A stretch of DNA of 64,000 bases, from assembly GCF_910578445.1 (NCBI RefSeq), contig NZ_CAJTQC010000002.1, positions 1 to 64,000 on the forward strand, read 5' to 3'. A program made the translations under genes and the position numbers. Every line of letters starts with the position of its first letter. The first letter of the stretch is position 1. The notes beneath the pieces are model-generated. The model did no database searches and had not been told where the DNA came from. It saw only the letters and a program-made list of their open reading frames with translations. Below, piece by piece: positions 12,425-20,090 of this stretch. This stretch comes from an uncultured Duncaniella sp. Lineage in GTDB: Bacteria > Bacteroidota > Bacteroidia > Bacteroidales > Muribaculaceae.

Positions 12425-13693
12425 CTACAATTCCGTTCCCAATTCCCATGCCCGCAGATGGCGGACACCGTTGCGCATCGGCAACAGGTCGTCGTCCATT
12501 GTTATCAGAAACTTCTCACCCTCGCCCTTGACATGTTCAAGAGATTCATACTCCCTCTGAGCCGTTTCCTCATCGAGTACAGAATAAGCGACCTGTGCAT
12601 AGACGGTGCGCCCGTCCTTCACCGCTATGAAATCGACTTCACGCCCTTTCACAACGCCCGTATTGACAACATAGCCTTTTCTCACAAACTCCAGATACAC
12701 GATATTTTCCAACACATATCCTAACCCATATCTCACAGACGAAAACAGATAATTATGGTAGGCTTGGTCATTTATATAAAGTTTGAAATTACCTGCGAGC
12801 AGTTCCTTACCGCTGATATTGTAGCGCTCTGACTTATGTACGAGAAAAGCCTCCTGAAGATACATGATATAGGCTGCTACCGTATCGTAGGTCGACCTGT
12901 TTCCGCGGCTCTTTATGAAATTTACTATACCGGTTATGGAAATCATATTGGAGGCATTGTTGACAAGATATGCAAAGAGACTTTCGAGAAGCCCTACATC
13001 CTTTATCGAATATCGTTTTACAATATCCTTGAGCATTATCGAATCGCGCAGTCCGGCCACATAGCGTTGCTTCACCTCATCGTCCGGGAGATTAATCAGT
13101 TCCGGCAGTCCTCCGTCTTTCATATATCTCAGAAAAGCTCCGCGTTCTTTTTCGAAGGAGTGAACTCCGCAGTATTCGTCAAACGACAGAGGGGTTATCA
13201 TAAACTCCACATACCGTCCCGACAGAAGCGAGGCGAGTTCGCCGGAAAGCAGCCGTGAATTTGAACCTGAGATAAACAGCTCTGCCTCCACAGTGTAGTC
13301 CTGCGACATTGAATTGACCGCACGTTCCCATTCATCGATTTCCTGCACCTCATCTATAAAGATATAGAGACGTCCGGCGGGATTGAAGCGATTGCGGTAA
13401 GCGCTTACAAGACTGCTGAGGTCATCAGCATTTCTTATGAAACCGAACACCGACAGTTCACAGTTGATGAAAAGCGTGTTCTCCGGTTTTATACCGCTCT
13501 TTATAAGCTCGTTGGCAACCTGTCGCATGATATAGCTTTTGCCAACGCGTCGCTGACCGGTCAACACCTTAACGAGCCGGTTTCCGGTATACTTCATAAG
13601 GCTTCGGGTGTATGTGTCACGTGTGAATCCGGCGGGAAGTTGATTCCCGTACCATAGATTATATGGGGCTATTATGTCTAAATATTCTTCCAT
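12425..13693 (-). CDS. AAA_14/DUF4143 family ATPase
   Basis: This protein of about 422 residues has a Walker A motif (TGQRRVGKSYIMRQ near residue 55) and a Walker B-like segment (RLYIFIDEVQEID). The C-terminal part (VYLEFVRKGYVVNTGVVKGREVDFIAVKDG) is typical of the DUF4143 half of these Bacteroidota ATPases, which carries a PD-(D/E)XK-like fold. Their cellular role is poorly known. I prefer the ATG at 13693 (MEEYLD) to a TTG six codons earlier. A half palindrome (TTCGACTATGG) overlaps the start, and full palindrome pairs flank the gene, so self-regulation through these sites is plausible. It is transcribed towards rpoC. Confidence 0.85.
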   Translation of the reverse strand: MEEYLDIIAPYNLWYGNQLPAGFTRDTYTRSLMKYTGNRLVKVLTGQRRVGKSYIMRQVANELIKSGIKPENTLFINCELSVFGFIRNADDLSSLVSAYRNRFNPAGRLYIFIDEVQEIDEWERAVNSMSQDYTVEAELFISGSNSRLLSGELASLLSGRYVEFMITPLSFDEYCGVHSFEKERGAFLRYMKDGGLPELINLPDDEVKQRYVAGLRDSIMLKDIVKRYSIKDVGLLESLFAYLVNNASNMISITGIVNFIKSRGNRSTYDTVAAYIMYLQEAFLVHKSERYNISGKELLAGNFKLYINDQAYHNYLFSSVRYGLGYVLENIVYLEFVRKGYVVNTGVVKGREVDFIAVKDGRTVYAQVAYSVLDEETAQREYESLEHVKGEGEKFLITMDDDLLPMRNGVRHLRAWELGTEL

Positions 13694-13720
13694 AGTCGAA
13701 TCTTTTTGCAAATATAGCTA

Positions 13721-13784
13721 AATTTTCGACTGTACTCGAAACTTTCCACGAAAACATCAAAACATTCGACTGTACTCGAAAAAA
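13721..13784. repeat. Double-palindrome repeat, upstream copy
   Basis: TTCGACTGTACTCGAA occurs at 13725-13740 and 13765-13780. The unit matches 12311-12374 almost base for base, including the spacer, and both are followed by a CTTT-rich stretch ending in CCCTCTATACT. This copy lies directly upstream of the ATPase promoter region. 13785-13929 holds nothing I recognise. Confidence 0.85.
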
Positions 13785-13995
13785 TCCTTACTTCTTTCCC
13801 TCTATACTTTAAACTCTATACTCCCATAGTGCCTTGGCGGACTTTACGCTCTGTCGTCACCGTGATACGGCATCCTTGACCAATATGATTACTCACTTAG
13901 CCAATTTATGATGTTAAATTTTCATGCTTTTGCTGTCAGGCTACAAAGGGGTGACGTTCTGAATAAATTTCACGGCACTGCGCAACCGAATTCTG

Positions 13996-14046
13996 AAAAT
14001 TAAACCACGGGTGTTTCAGTGTTTGAAACACCCGTGGTTTAATTTT
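13996..14046. repeat. Perfect 22-base inverted repeat, loop orientation A
   Basis: The arms at 13996-14017 and 14025-14046 are perfectly complementary (AAAATTAAACCACGGGTGTTTC and its complement). They enclose the 7-base loop AGTGTTT. The right arm runs into TAATTTTG, a Bacteroidota -7 box. The sister copy at 19582-19632 has identical arms but the reverse-complement loop. Confidence 0.95.
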
Positions 14047-14099
14047 GCGGATACATCGAAGAAAATGCGGTCGGGAGAGTGTTAAACCCCTTCCTGATA

Positions 14100-14131
14100 T
14101 TGCAAATGTGGAAGGAAAATGATTATATTTG
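14100..14131 (+). promoter_or_regulatory. Promoter of LHH cassette 1
   Basis: TTG (14100-14102), a 21-base spacer, then TATATTTG (14124-14131) fit the Bacteroidota housekeeping promoter. Transcription would begin near 14139, leaving a leader of about 370 bases before the nuclease gene. The same arrangement occurs in copy 2, with TATATTTG at 19710-19717. Confidence 0.6.
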
Positions 14132-14506
14132 CACAGAGCTACCATCGCGGTAGCCGTCAATCACTGATTATTAACCTTAACATCGTATTATCAAGAACCG
14201 GACATTGACCGACTCCCCAAAATATTAAGCCACAAGCTTTGACATTTTATCGTAATCTCCAAGGGTAAATCTGGAAAATTTCTCGACAATGGAATGAATA
14301 TGATAAAAATGCGGCTAATCAGTGTAGGCTCACGCCTGCACTGTGTGCAAAGTTTTGTGTGTCCTCGATTCGAGGGACACTGACAGCATTTTCTTCGTTT
14401 TGTTTCATTCCAAGGCATTTTCCAGAGCCTTCCCGAGATGCAAAACTTGAAATGTGTCAGTGTTCTTTTTTTGTATCGATTAAATTCAAAAAAATAATTG
14501 AATTAT

Positions 14507-15235
14507 ATGAGATTAAGAAGTACAATAACAATAATCATAGCATCGCTATTTCTATTTCCTGCGTATTCTACTGGACAAGTCGCAAAAACTATTGTAAGAC
14601 AAATTATAAAGAAAGAAATAAAGCAGGCAAAAAAAATTGGCACTAAAAAGGTGACCAAATTGATTGAAAAAAAAGCGGGTAAAGAGTCTCAGCGTAGTAT
14701 GATTAAAACTGTTTCTAAATCCACAACGATAGGACTGAGTTCTAAAGTGGCTGCATCAATGACAAAAGAAGTTGCGGAAGTCTTTAAGAAAGGAGCCTAT
14801 AGTGAAATTAATGTGATAATTAGAGGACGTAGTAAACCTCTTTTAATATCACCTAAATTCGACCCATATTTGAAGATTTCAAGGAAATATACGGGAGATT
14901 TTGACCCAGTTAAATTTCATAAAGGTAATCCCCGTTTTGTGAAAGATGGGTGTGAGACGAATTTGGGGAGAATGAAAAGAGGTTTAGCGCCATTATATAA
15001 AGACCCTTCCAATCAGAGAATTGCCGACCATGGATACAGTGCTTTTGAACTTCATCATGGAGGTCAAAAATCAAATCCGAATTATTTCGCTTTAATGGCG
15101 GAAGATCATAAGACACAGTCATCGGTATTACATCCAATCCGGAAAGGGAGTGAAATTAATCGAGGAGAATTTAGCAAAAAAGAAAGAGCTCCTATGTATA
15201 AAGAAATAGCAGATTATATTGATTATATTTTATAA
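14507..15235 (+). CDS. Exported LHH-type HNH/Endo VII nuclease toxin (predicted)
   Basis: This 242-residue protein begins with a Sec signal peptide (MRLRSTITIIIASLFLFPAY, then STGQ). A Lys-rich, probably helical region follows (residues about 25-95). The C-terminal domain carries the LHH nuclease signature: ELHHGGQKSNPNYFALM, DHKTQ, LHPIRKGSEINRGEFSKK. The LHH family is a known toxin domain of polymorphic toxin systems; the His residues would bind a metal and cut nucleic acid. I start at the ATG at 14507. The gene is AT-rich, lies behind the shared leader, and precedes a large lipoprotein by 123 bases. Export by Sec with no larger delivery domain is unusual. The target and delivery route are unknown. 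Confidence 0.72.
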   Translation: MRLRSTITIIIASLFLFPAYSTGQVAKTIVRQIIKKEIKQAKKIGTKKVTKLIEKKAGKESQRSMIKTVSKSTTIGLSSKVAASMTKEVAEVFKKGAYSEINVIIRGRSKPLLISPKFDPYLKISRKYTGDFDPVKFHKGNPRFVKDGCETNLGRMKRGLAPLYKDPSNQRIADHGYSAFELHHGGQKSNPNYFALMAEDHKTQSSVLHPIRKGSEINRGEFSKKERAPMYKEIADYIDYIL

Positions 15236-15358
15236 TGAAGTTATTTAAAATAAGTAGGTTTGCGATTTTTAGAAAACAACAAAAAATAGCATGAATTCTG
15301 TGTTGTCAACTTGAAGCGAAAATATGAAATCAATCAGATAATAACTTAAATAGAAACT

Positions 15359-16855
15359 ATGTGTGATAATATGAAAGGAATTAGTTTTTTAGTGCGATTA
15401 ATGAAACTAAAAATCGCCATATTTAGCATCGGATTCATAACTTCGATGACTTTGTCGAGTTGTATCACAACAGTAGAGGACGTCGCAGGCCAATATGATA
15501 TTAGAGGACCGGTTGAATTTGCTCAATGGTATGCCGATGATTTTTCAACCGATTCGCTATGGAATAAAGCCATCGAAGATTCAATAATGCCTCTTATTTT
15601 AGCACTTCCTTTTGATGATATTGCGCAAATAGGAGCTATAATTAAAGAAACGCCTGCATTTAAATTATTGTCTGCTTCGGCGATTGATAAAGATAAGATG
15701 ATGGGTAGTTTTCGGAATCGAAACTTCAAAGAATGTGCGGAATTTTATGCTAAATACTATTCCGTCTTCCCGGAATTGACAAGTGTTTACTGTGATTCGA
15801 TATTGAAAAATGCAGATAAAGAATCATTTGACCAGATAGCTGAGACAGGTGTTATTGTAAATAAATCGCCAGCTTTAAAACCTTTGATTGGAATGTCTTT
15901 TGAGCGAGGAAAAATAATGGAAAGTTTTTATGCGCGAGATTTGGATGAGGGTGTTAACTTCTACATTAAATATCATAGGATATTTCCAATGATGGATTCG
16001 ATATTTACAGATTCGATTATTCCGATAGCCGAGTCCGCACCATATCCGATATTGGAGAATATTGCTAAGAAGCTTTCAGCTAAAAATATAAAATTTGTTG
16101 ATGATAGTATTTTAACTGCATCCAAATATTCATATTTAAGCGAAATTCGTGATGAGATTTTTGAATGTAAAATGAATTCAATTGAAATCTATGATCAAAT
16201 AGTATCTGCATCTATTGAGCTTGAACTGGATTCATTATCGAATGAAAGTCTCAGGAAAGTGATTGATAAATTCTCTGGTGGAATTTTAGATTATAGACGT
16301 TTGCTTGTCGTATTCGGTAGAGACGAGTCAAAGTTTAAGGAACTGTGGCAGGAATATATTGACGGTGAGGACTATACTGATATATTTTATCGGCATATAT
16401 CCTCAATGTTGAGAGATATGTATCAACTTCAATTAGAATATTATAATGCGTTTACCGGCCGAGAGTTGCAGATAGAGCCGAAAATGGTTGACCCTAAGAA
16501 AATCAATATAGAATTTCCCGATGGGGAATTGGCGCATATAAAAGAATTTATAGGAAAAGAAAAGACAACAGGCTTGGTTAACGCTGCTTCTAATGCTTTT
16601 TCTTTAACTTCTCTAAGTTCAGACCCGAGATTTTTTGCTCTTCAAATAATTGTAGAGGCTGGAACAGATCTTGCTGATGTGATAATTTCTGAACCTGAAG
16701 AACTGGATTCAAATGATGAACTTGTTGCATATTGTCAATATGCGATTTTGGCGCAAATACCTGAGAATTATCGGGAAGATTTGAGGAATCAAGTATTGAT
16801 GCTTATAAATAATAGTTATGATAATCTTTATAATAATATAGCCGATGCGATTTAA
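15359..16855 (+). CDS. Repeat-containing lipoprotein of the nuclease island
   Basis: This 498-residue protein has a signal peptide with lipobox (SMTLSSC, near residue 34), so it should be lipidated and face the periplasm or surface. Three related blocks of about 70 residues follow; compare FAQWYADDFSTDSLW..FYAKYY, SVFPELTSVYCDSILK..FYIKYH and RIFPMMDSIFTDSIIP. The rest is helical and acidic, ending in an Asn-rich tail. No family is recognised. Its last 11 bases overlap the start of the AHH nuclease, implying translational coupling. It could be immunity protein, tether or export partner for the neighbouring toxins; nothing in the sequence decides. Confidence 0.6.
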   Translation: MCDNMKGISFLVRLMKLKIAIFSIGFITSMTLSSCITTVEDVAGQYDIRGPVEFAQWYADDFSTDSLWNKAIEDSIMPLILALPFDDIAQIGAIIKETPAFKLLSASAIDKDKMMGSFRNRNFKECAEFYAKYYSVFPELTSVYCDSILKNADKESFDQIAETGVIVNKSPALKPLIGMSFERGKIMESFYARDLDEGVNFYIKYHRIFPMMDSIFTDSIIPIAESAPYPILENIAKKLSAKNIKFVDDSILTASKYSYLSEIRDEIFECKMNSIEIYDQIVSASIELELDSLSNESLRKVIDKFSGGILDYRRLLVVFGRDESKFKELWQEYIDGEDYTDIFYRHISSMLRDMYQLQLEYYNAFTGRELQIEPKMVDPKKINIEFPDGELAHIKEFIGKEKTTGLVNAASNAFSLTSLSSDPRFFALQIIVEAGTDLADVIISEPEELDSNDELVAYCQYAILAQIPENYREDLRNQVLMLINNSYDNLYNNIADAI

Positions 16856-17921
16856 AAGAATTTTAGCCTTATTTTTTATCATTGTCTTGATTGTGGGCAA
16901 TGACTGCTCCTATAACTATGCTAATGCACAGACAGGAAAGGCTGTAAAAACAGTGACAAAAAAAGTAGTAAAAAAGACAGTAAAAAGGAATCCCAAAGAA
17001 CTTGCTAAATTTGCAATATCGCATGGCGACGATTTATTGGCGAATCAAGTTTTTCGTAAAAGCATGCGTGCTCAGTTGAAAAAGACATTTGAGAGGGAAG
17101 GTGTGAAAACGATTCTTGAATTTTCAAAGAAAAAAAGTAAAAACATGATTGTTTCCCCTTCTCAATTACGCACAACAAAGGCTGTCGTCGCAAAACGTTA
17201 TTCCTCAGTATATAAGCAATCATTGAAATCTGGTTCGAAAGCGATAAAATTATCTTATGCAGGAAAAGTCTGTCTAAAAAGTGGTACAAAAGAATTTTTG
17301 CTACCAAAAGGTAAAGAGGCTATTAAGGTTGTGTGGGATCCAGTTAAAAGGAAACCTGTGCCCTTGGTTAAAAATTTAGCTTCTGACGGATCAGACGTAT
17401 CGAAAAAGTATAATGAAATTCTTCTGCGTGAGCGCAGAAAAGCTATTTCTCCATATCACCAGTTCCTTACGCTTGAACAGATAGGCAATTATGATAAATC
17501 AGGACTGATTTTAGGGCAAAAAGCATCCGGTGATATTCTTCGCAAGAATATGTATAAGGCGATGCCGTCCCAAAACAAGAATATTCATTGGGGTTTTGGT
17601 GGCGCCGCTGCTCATCATGTAGTGGAAGGCGGTGATAAATATGCCGACCAAAGTAGGAAGATTCTTGAAAAATTTAAGATAGATATAAATGCTCCTGAAA
17701 ATGGAATCTTTTTGCCAACTGATGTCAATAGTATTTTTAAGGGTGCAGTCCATAAGACAGGCCACCAACGTGCATATTCTGAGTATGTATATTCAAAACT
17801 TAAAGATGCTAAAAACGAAAAGAATTGTTATGAGATTTTGAATACTATAAAACATGAGTTATATGAAGGCAAACTGTCTTTGGAAGGGCCAAAACAACTG
17901 ATAAATTCAAATAAAATTTAA
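16845..17921 (+). CDS. Exported AHH-type HNH/Endo VII nuclease toxin (predicted)
   Basis: This 358-residue protein has a signal peptide (MRFKRILALFFIIVLIVGND..NAQ) and a Lys/Val-rich segment, TGKAVKTVTKKVVKKTVKR, resembling the start of the mature LHH protein. The C-terminal domain has the AHH signature: AAAHHVVEGGDKYADQSRKI, then INAPENGIFLP and HKTGHQRAYSEYVYSKL. AHH is a toxin nuclease of the HNH/Endo VII superfamily. The start overlaps the lipoprotein by 11 bases in another frame. The shared signal and basic region with the LHH proteins suggests one export route for different warheads. Confidence 0.72.
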   Translation: MRFKRILALFFIIVLIVGNDCSYNYANAQTGKAVKTVTKKVVKKTVKRNPKELAKFAISHGDDLLANQVFRKSMRAQLKKTFEREGVKTILEFSKKKSKNMIVSPSQLRTTKAVVAKRYSSVYKQSLKSGSKAIKLSYAGKVCLKSGTKEFLLPKGKEAIKVVWDPVKRKPVPLVKNLASDGSDVSKKYNEILLRERRKAISPYHQFLTLEQIGNYDKSGLILGQKASGDILRKNMYKAMPSQNKNIHWGFGGAAAHHVVEGGDKYADQSRKILEKFKIDINAPENGIFLPTDVNSIFKGAVHKTGHQRAYSEYVYSKLKDAKNEKNCYEILNTIKHELYEGKLSLEGPKQLINSNKI

Positions 17922-17962
17922 GTGAATCATAAAAGCGTGAATTATTTTATAAATCTAAGTAT

Positions 17963-18139
17963 ATGTATAATCGTGAAGAACGAAAAATGAAGTGTGATAA
18001 GTGTGGGCATAAGTTTACTCAGATTGTAACATCCGGTTTTATCAAGAGATGTGATCCGAACAAATGCCCTAATTGCGGCTCATATCGGATTAGTCCCAGT
18101 TCAGGATTAATTGATTTATTTTTGGATATTTTTAAATAA
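17963..18139 (+). CDS. Small zinc-ribbon protein (58 aa)
   Basis: A short frame reads MYNREERKMKCDKCGHKFTQ, with CxxC, then CPNCG and a hydrophobic C-terminal helix (GLIDLFLDIFK). The four cysteines form a zinc ribbon. It starts 41 bases after the AHH gene on the same strand and is followed by a clear paralogue at 18205. Function is unknown; position makes it a candidate immunity or accessory protein of the AHH toxin. Confidence 0.6.
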   Translation: MYNREERKMKCDKCGHKFTQIVTSGFIKRCDPNKCPNCGSYRISPSSGLIDLFLDIFK

Positions 18140-18204
18140 CAATGCGTTCTACCAAATAACCCTCAAAACAAAATAAAATTTATAACCATATAAAAAAACA
18201 GCCT

Positions 18205-18345
18205 ATGGCAGATAAAGTAAAATGTAAAAATTGTGGTTGCGTATTCGAAAAGAGATCAATACTACGTTGTCCAAAGTGAGGACCTTTCAGAGTGAAAGGT
18301 TATGATTCATGGATTGATAATATTCTTTCAATTTTTGGAAATTAA
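18205..18345 (+). pseudogene. Zinc-ribbon paralogue interrupted by TGA at a Cys position
   Basis: The frame reads MADKVKCKNCGCVF..LRCPK, then TGA at 18277-18279, then GPFRVKGYDSWIDNILSIFGN to TAA at 18345. Aligned with the upstream paralogue (CPNCGS), the TGA replaces the last zinc-binding Cys (TGC or TGT). The frame beyond stays open and matches the paralogue's C-terminal helix. The simplest reading is a recent nonsense mutation. A seven-pair hairpin ACCTTTC/GAAAGGT starts two bases after the TGA, so selenocysteine recoding cannot be excluded by eye but is unlikely. Confidence 0.6.
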
Positions 18346-18365
18346 ATAAAACTAAAATTTAAATT

Positions 18366-18473
18366 AACTGTGTTCTTATAGGAAAACATGATGCTATTAA
18401 GGACGTCGAACCTGAAGATGTTGGGACTTTAGTTGGCACTCTTATCAAAATTTTTAAAGATTTAATGAAATAG
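18366..18473 (+). pseudogene. Gene remnant without start
   Basis: An open frame encodes NCVLIGKHDAIKDVEPEDV, then GTLVGTLIKIFKDLMK and stop. It has an upstream in-frame TAA at 18360 and no usable start codon. The composition is protein-like (an amphipathic C-terminal helix). It is probably the 3' end of a deleted gene, lying between the zinc-ribbon pseudogene and the WYL regulator. Confidence 0.4.
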
Positions 18474-18516
18474 AGTAGCTAAATCTGAAAAAGAAAGTTC
18501 AAATTCTAAACTTTCT

Positions 18517-18558
18517 CGCAGGTGTTTCACGAAATGAAACACCTGCGTTGTAATTTTG
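18517..18558 (+). promoter_or_regulatory. GGTGTTTC hairpin and promoter of WYL gene
   Basis: CGCAGGTGTTTCA (18517-18529) pairs with TGAAACACCTGCG (18535-18547) around loop CGAAA. TAATTTTG (18551-18558) follows at once, a -7 box about 30 bases before the WYL start. The hairpin can end upstream transcription, and its right arm covers the region just upstream of the -7 box. The core is shared with hairpins at 13996, 19582 and 22601. Confidence 0.65.
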
Positions 18559-18588
18559 CGGGTGTAAACGAAAAAACAGATTGAAATC

Positions 18589-19479
18589 ATGTCGACTTTA
18601 CCCATCATACAAAGATATATTTGGCTTGTGAATACGATTGCGCGCTTTGACGGGCGGCTGACCTTCGGAGAAATCAGCCGGAGGTGGGAGGATTCGCCGC
18701 TCAACGACGGGTCGCCGCTGTCGCGCTCCACGTTTTACCGCTACCGCGAGGGGATAAGGGAGTTGTTCGGTATAGCGCTGGAGTGTGACGCGGCGCGGGG
18801 GAATGTCTATTACATCGCTCAGGACGATTGCGACGGACGCTTGCAGACGTGGCTCCTTGACACGCTCGGCCTTGTCAACACCGTCGGCGAGAGCCGCACG
18901 CTGGCAGGCCGGATTCTGCCGGAGCATTCGCCGTCGGGTGGTCCGAAACTCGCCGTTGCTGTCGAGGCTATGCAGGCAGGGCAGGTGATGACGATGAGCT
19001 ATGCCGGTTTCAATCCCCACAATGTCCCCTCGACGTTCCGCATCATGCCCTACGCCGTGAAGCAGAGCATGAACCGGTGGTATCTCATCGGCGAGGGAGA
19101 GGACGGGCGCATCCGCCCCTACGCCTTCGACCGCATCAGGGAGCTCACCCCGACGCAGGATACGTTTGAATTTCCCGCCGGTCTCGATGTCGACGGACTG
19201 TTTGTCCACTCCGTAGGCGTGATGACCGACGAAGCCCCGGAGCGCATTGTCATAAAGGTCCTCGACGGTCAGGCCAACTATGTCCGCTCGCTTCCGCTCC
19301 ACCACTCGCAGGAGGAGGTCGAGGGAGAGCCCGACACGTTTGCGATCTTCGTCCGTCCGACCATTGACTTCATCATGAAGCTCCGTTCCTACGGGCCGGC
19401 CATCGAGGTCGTCGCTCCCTCGTGGCTGCGCGGACAGCTCGCTTCGGAAGCCGACATCATCCGACAGCGCAACAGCTGA
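18589..19479 (+). CDS. WYL-domain transcriptional regulator
   Basis: This 296-residue protein has an N-terminal helix-turn-helix part (RLTFGEISRRWEDSPLNDG, then LSRSTFYRYREGIRE) and a C-terminal WYL domain (NRWYLIGEGEDGRIRPYAFD). WYL regulators often sense nucleic acids or nucleotides and control defence or stress genes. The gene is visibly GC-rich, unlike its AT-rich neighbours, so its history differs from theirs. It lies between the two nuclease cassettes with its own promoter. Control of the toxin leaders is possible but unproven. Confidence 0.85.
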   Translation: MSTLPIIQRYIWLVNTIARFDGRLTFGEISRRWEDSPLNDGSPLSRSTFYRYREGIRELFGIALECDAARGNVYYIAQDDCDGRLQTWLLDTLGLVNTVGESRTLAGRILPEHSPSGGPKLAVAVEAMQAGQVMTMSYAGFNPHNVPSTFRIMPYAVKQSMNRWYLIGEGEDGRIRPYAFDRIRELTPTQDTFEFPAGLDVDGLFVHSVGVMTDEAPERIVIKVLDGQANYVRSLPLHHSQEEVEGEPDTFAIFVRPTIDFIMKLRSYGPAIEVVAPSWLRGQLASEADIIRQRNS

Positions 19480-19581
19480 AAAACAAGGAATCATGGTCGG
19501 TGTACAGAAATTCTTGCTGTCAGGCTACAAAGGGGTGACGTTCTGAATAAATTCCCCCCGGCACTGCGCAATCGCATTATG

Positions 19582-19632
19582 AAAATTAAACCACGGGTGT
19601 TTCAAACACTGAAACACCCGTGGTTTAATTTT
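19582..19632. repeat. Perfect 22-base inverted repeat, loop orientation B
   Basis: Arms 19582-19603 and 19611-19632 equal those at 13996-14046, but the loop is AAACACT, the exact reverse complement of AGTGTTT. The right arm again runs into TAATTTTG. Confidence 0.95.
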
Positions 19633-19679
19633 GCGGATACATCGAAGAAAATGCGGTCGGGATAGCGTTAAACCCCATC

Positions 19680-19717
19680 CTGATATTGCAAATGTGGAAG
19701 GAAAATGATTATATTTG
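19680..19717 (+). promoter_or_regulatory. Promoter of LHH cassette 2
   Basis: This is the counterpart of 14100-14131: TTG near 19686, then TATATTTG at 19710-19717. The predicted start is near 19725, giving a leader of about 365 bases before the split nuclease gene. Confidence 0.55.
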
Positions 19718-20090
19718 CACTACGCTACCATCGAGGTAGCCGTCAACCACTGATTATTAACCTTAACATCGTATTATCAAGAACCGGGCATTGACCGACT
19801 CCCCAAAATATTAAGCCACAAGCTTTGACATTTTATCGTAATCACCAAGGGTAAATCTGGAAAATTTCTCGACAGCGGAATGAATATGATAAAAATGCGG
19901 CTAATCAGTGTAGGCTCACGCCTGCACTGTGTGCAAAGTTTTGTGTGTCCTCGATTCGAGGGACACTGACAGCATTTTCTTCGTTTTGTTTCATTCCAAG
20001 GCATTTTCCAGAGCCTACCCTGAGATGCAAGACTTGAAATGTGTCAGTGTTCTTTTTTTTGATATGTTTTTTAATATAGTATTCAATTAT

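Larger units (their letters stand above)
13930..14472 (+). repeat. Long direct repeat / shared leader, copy 1
   Basis: About 543 bases here recur almost unchanged at 19514-20058, beginning TTGCTGTCAGGCTACAAAGG and ending in the T-run about 35 bases before the LHH gene. In order the unit holds a perfect palindrome (13996-14046), TAATTTTG (14040-14047), a second promoter box (14124-14131), a GCTACC/GGTAGC hairpin and a GTGTCCTCGA hairpin (14359-14380) followed by T-rich sequence that could act as an attenuator. Differences are few, and concentrated in the hairpin loops and flanks. No protein-coding signal is convincing. Confidence 0.93.
19514..20058 (+). repeat. Long direct repeat / shared leader, copy 2
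   Basis: This repeats 13930-14472 nearly base for base, starting 35 bases after the WYL stop and ending about 33 bases before the second LHH gene. It holds the palindrome (19582-19632), TATATTTG (19710-19717) and the GTGTCCTCGA hairpin (19945-19966). Changes against copy 1 cluster in hairpin loops and flanks. The leader is far better conserved between cassettes than the proteins that follow, which suggests recent duplication or gene conversion at the leader. Confidence 0.93.

Noticed and set aside
12311..13784. Insertion sequence bounded by the 64-base repeats
   Set aside because: The repeats are direct, no transposase is present, and I see no target-site duplication. It is kept only as a possibility to check.
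14191..14418. 75-residue minus-strand frame, repeated almost identically at 19777-20004
   Set aside because: It is conserved only because the whole leader is duplicated. It lies antisense to the leader, with a Cys/Arg-rich composition and no family likeness.
18598..19494. 298-residue frame antisense to the WYL gene
   Set aside because: It mirrors the GC-rich WYL gene almost base for base. The plus-strand frame has clear HTH and WYL motifs.
13930..20058. Composite transposon formed by the two long repeats
   Set aside because: The repeats carry no transposase or recombinase and behave as leaders of homologous genes, so tandem cassette duplication explains them better.
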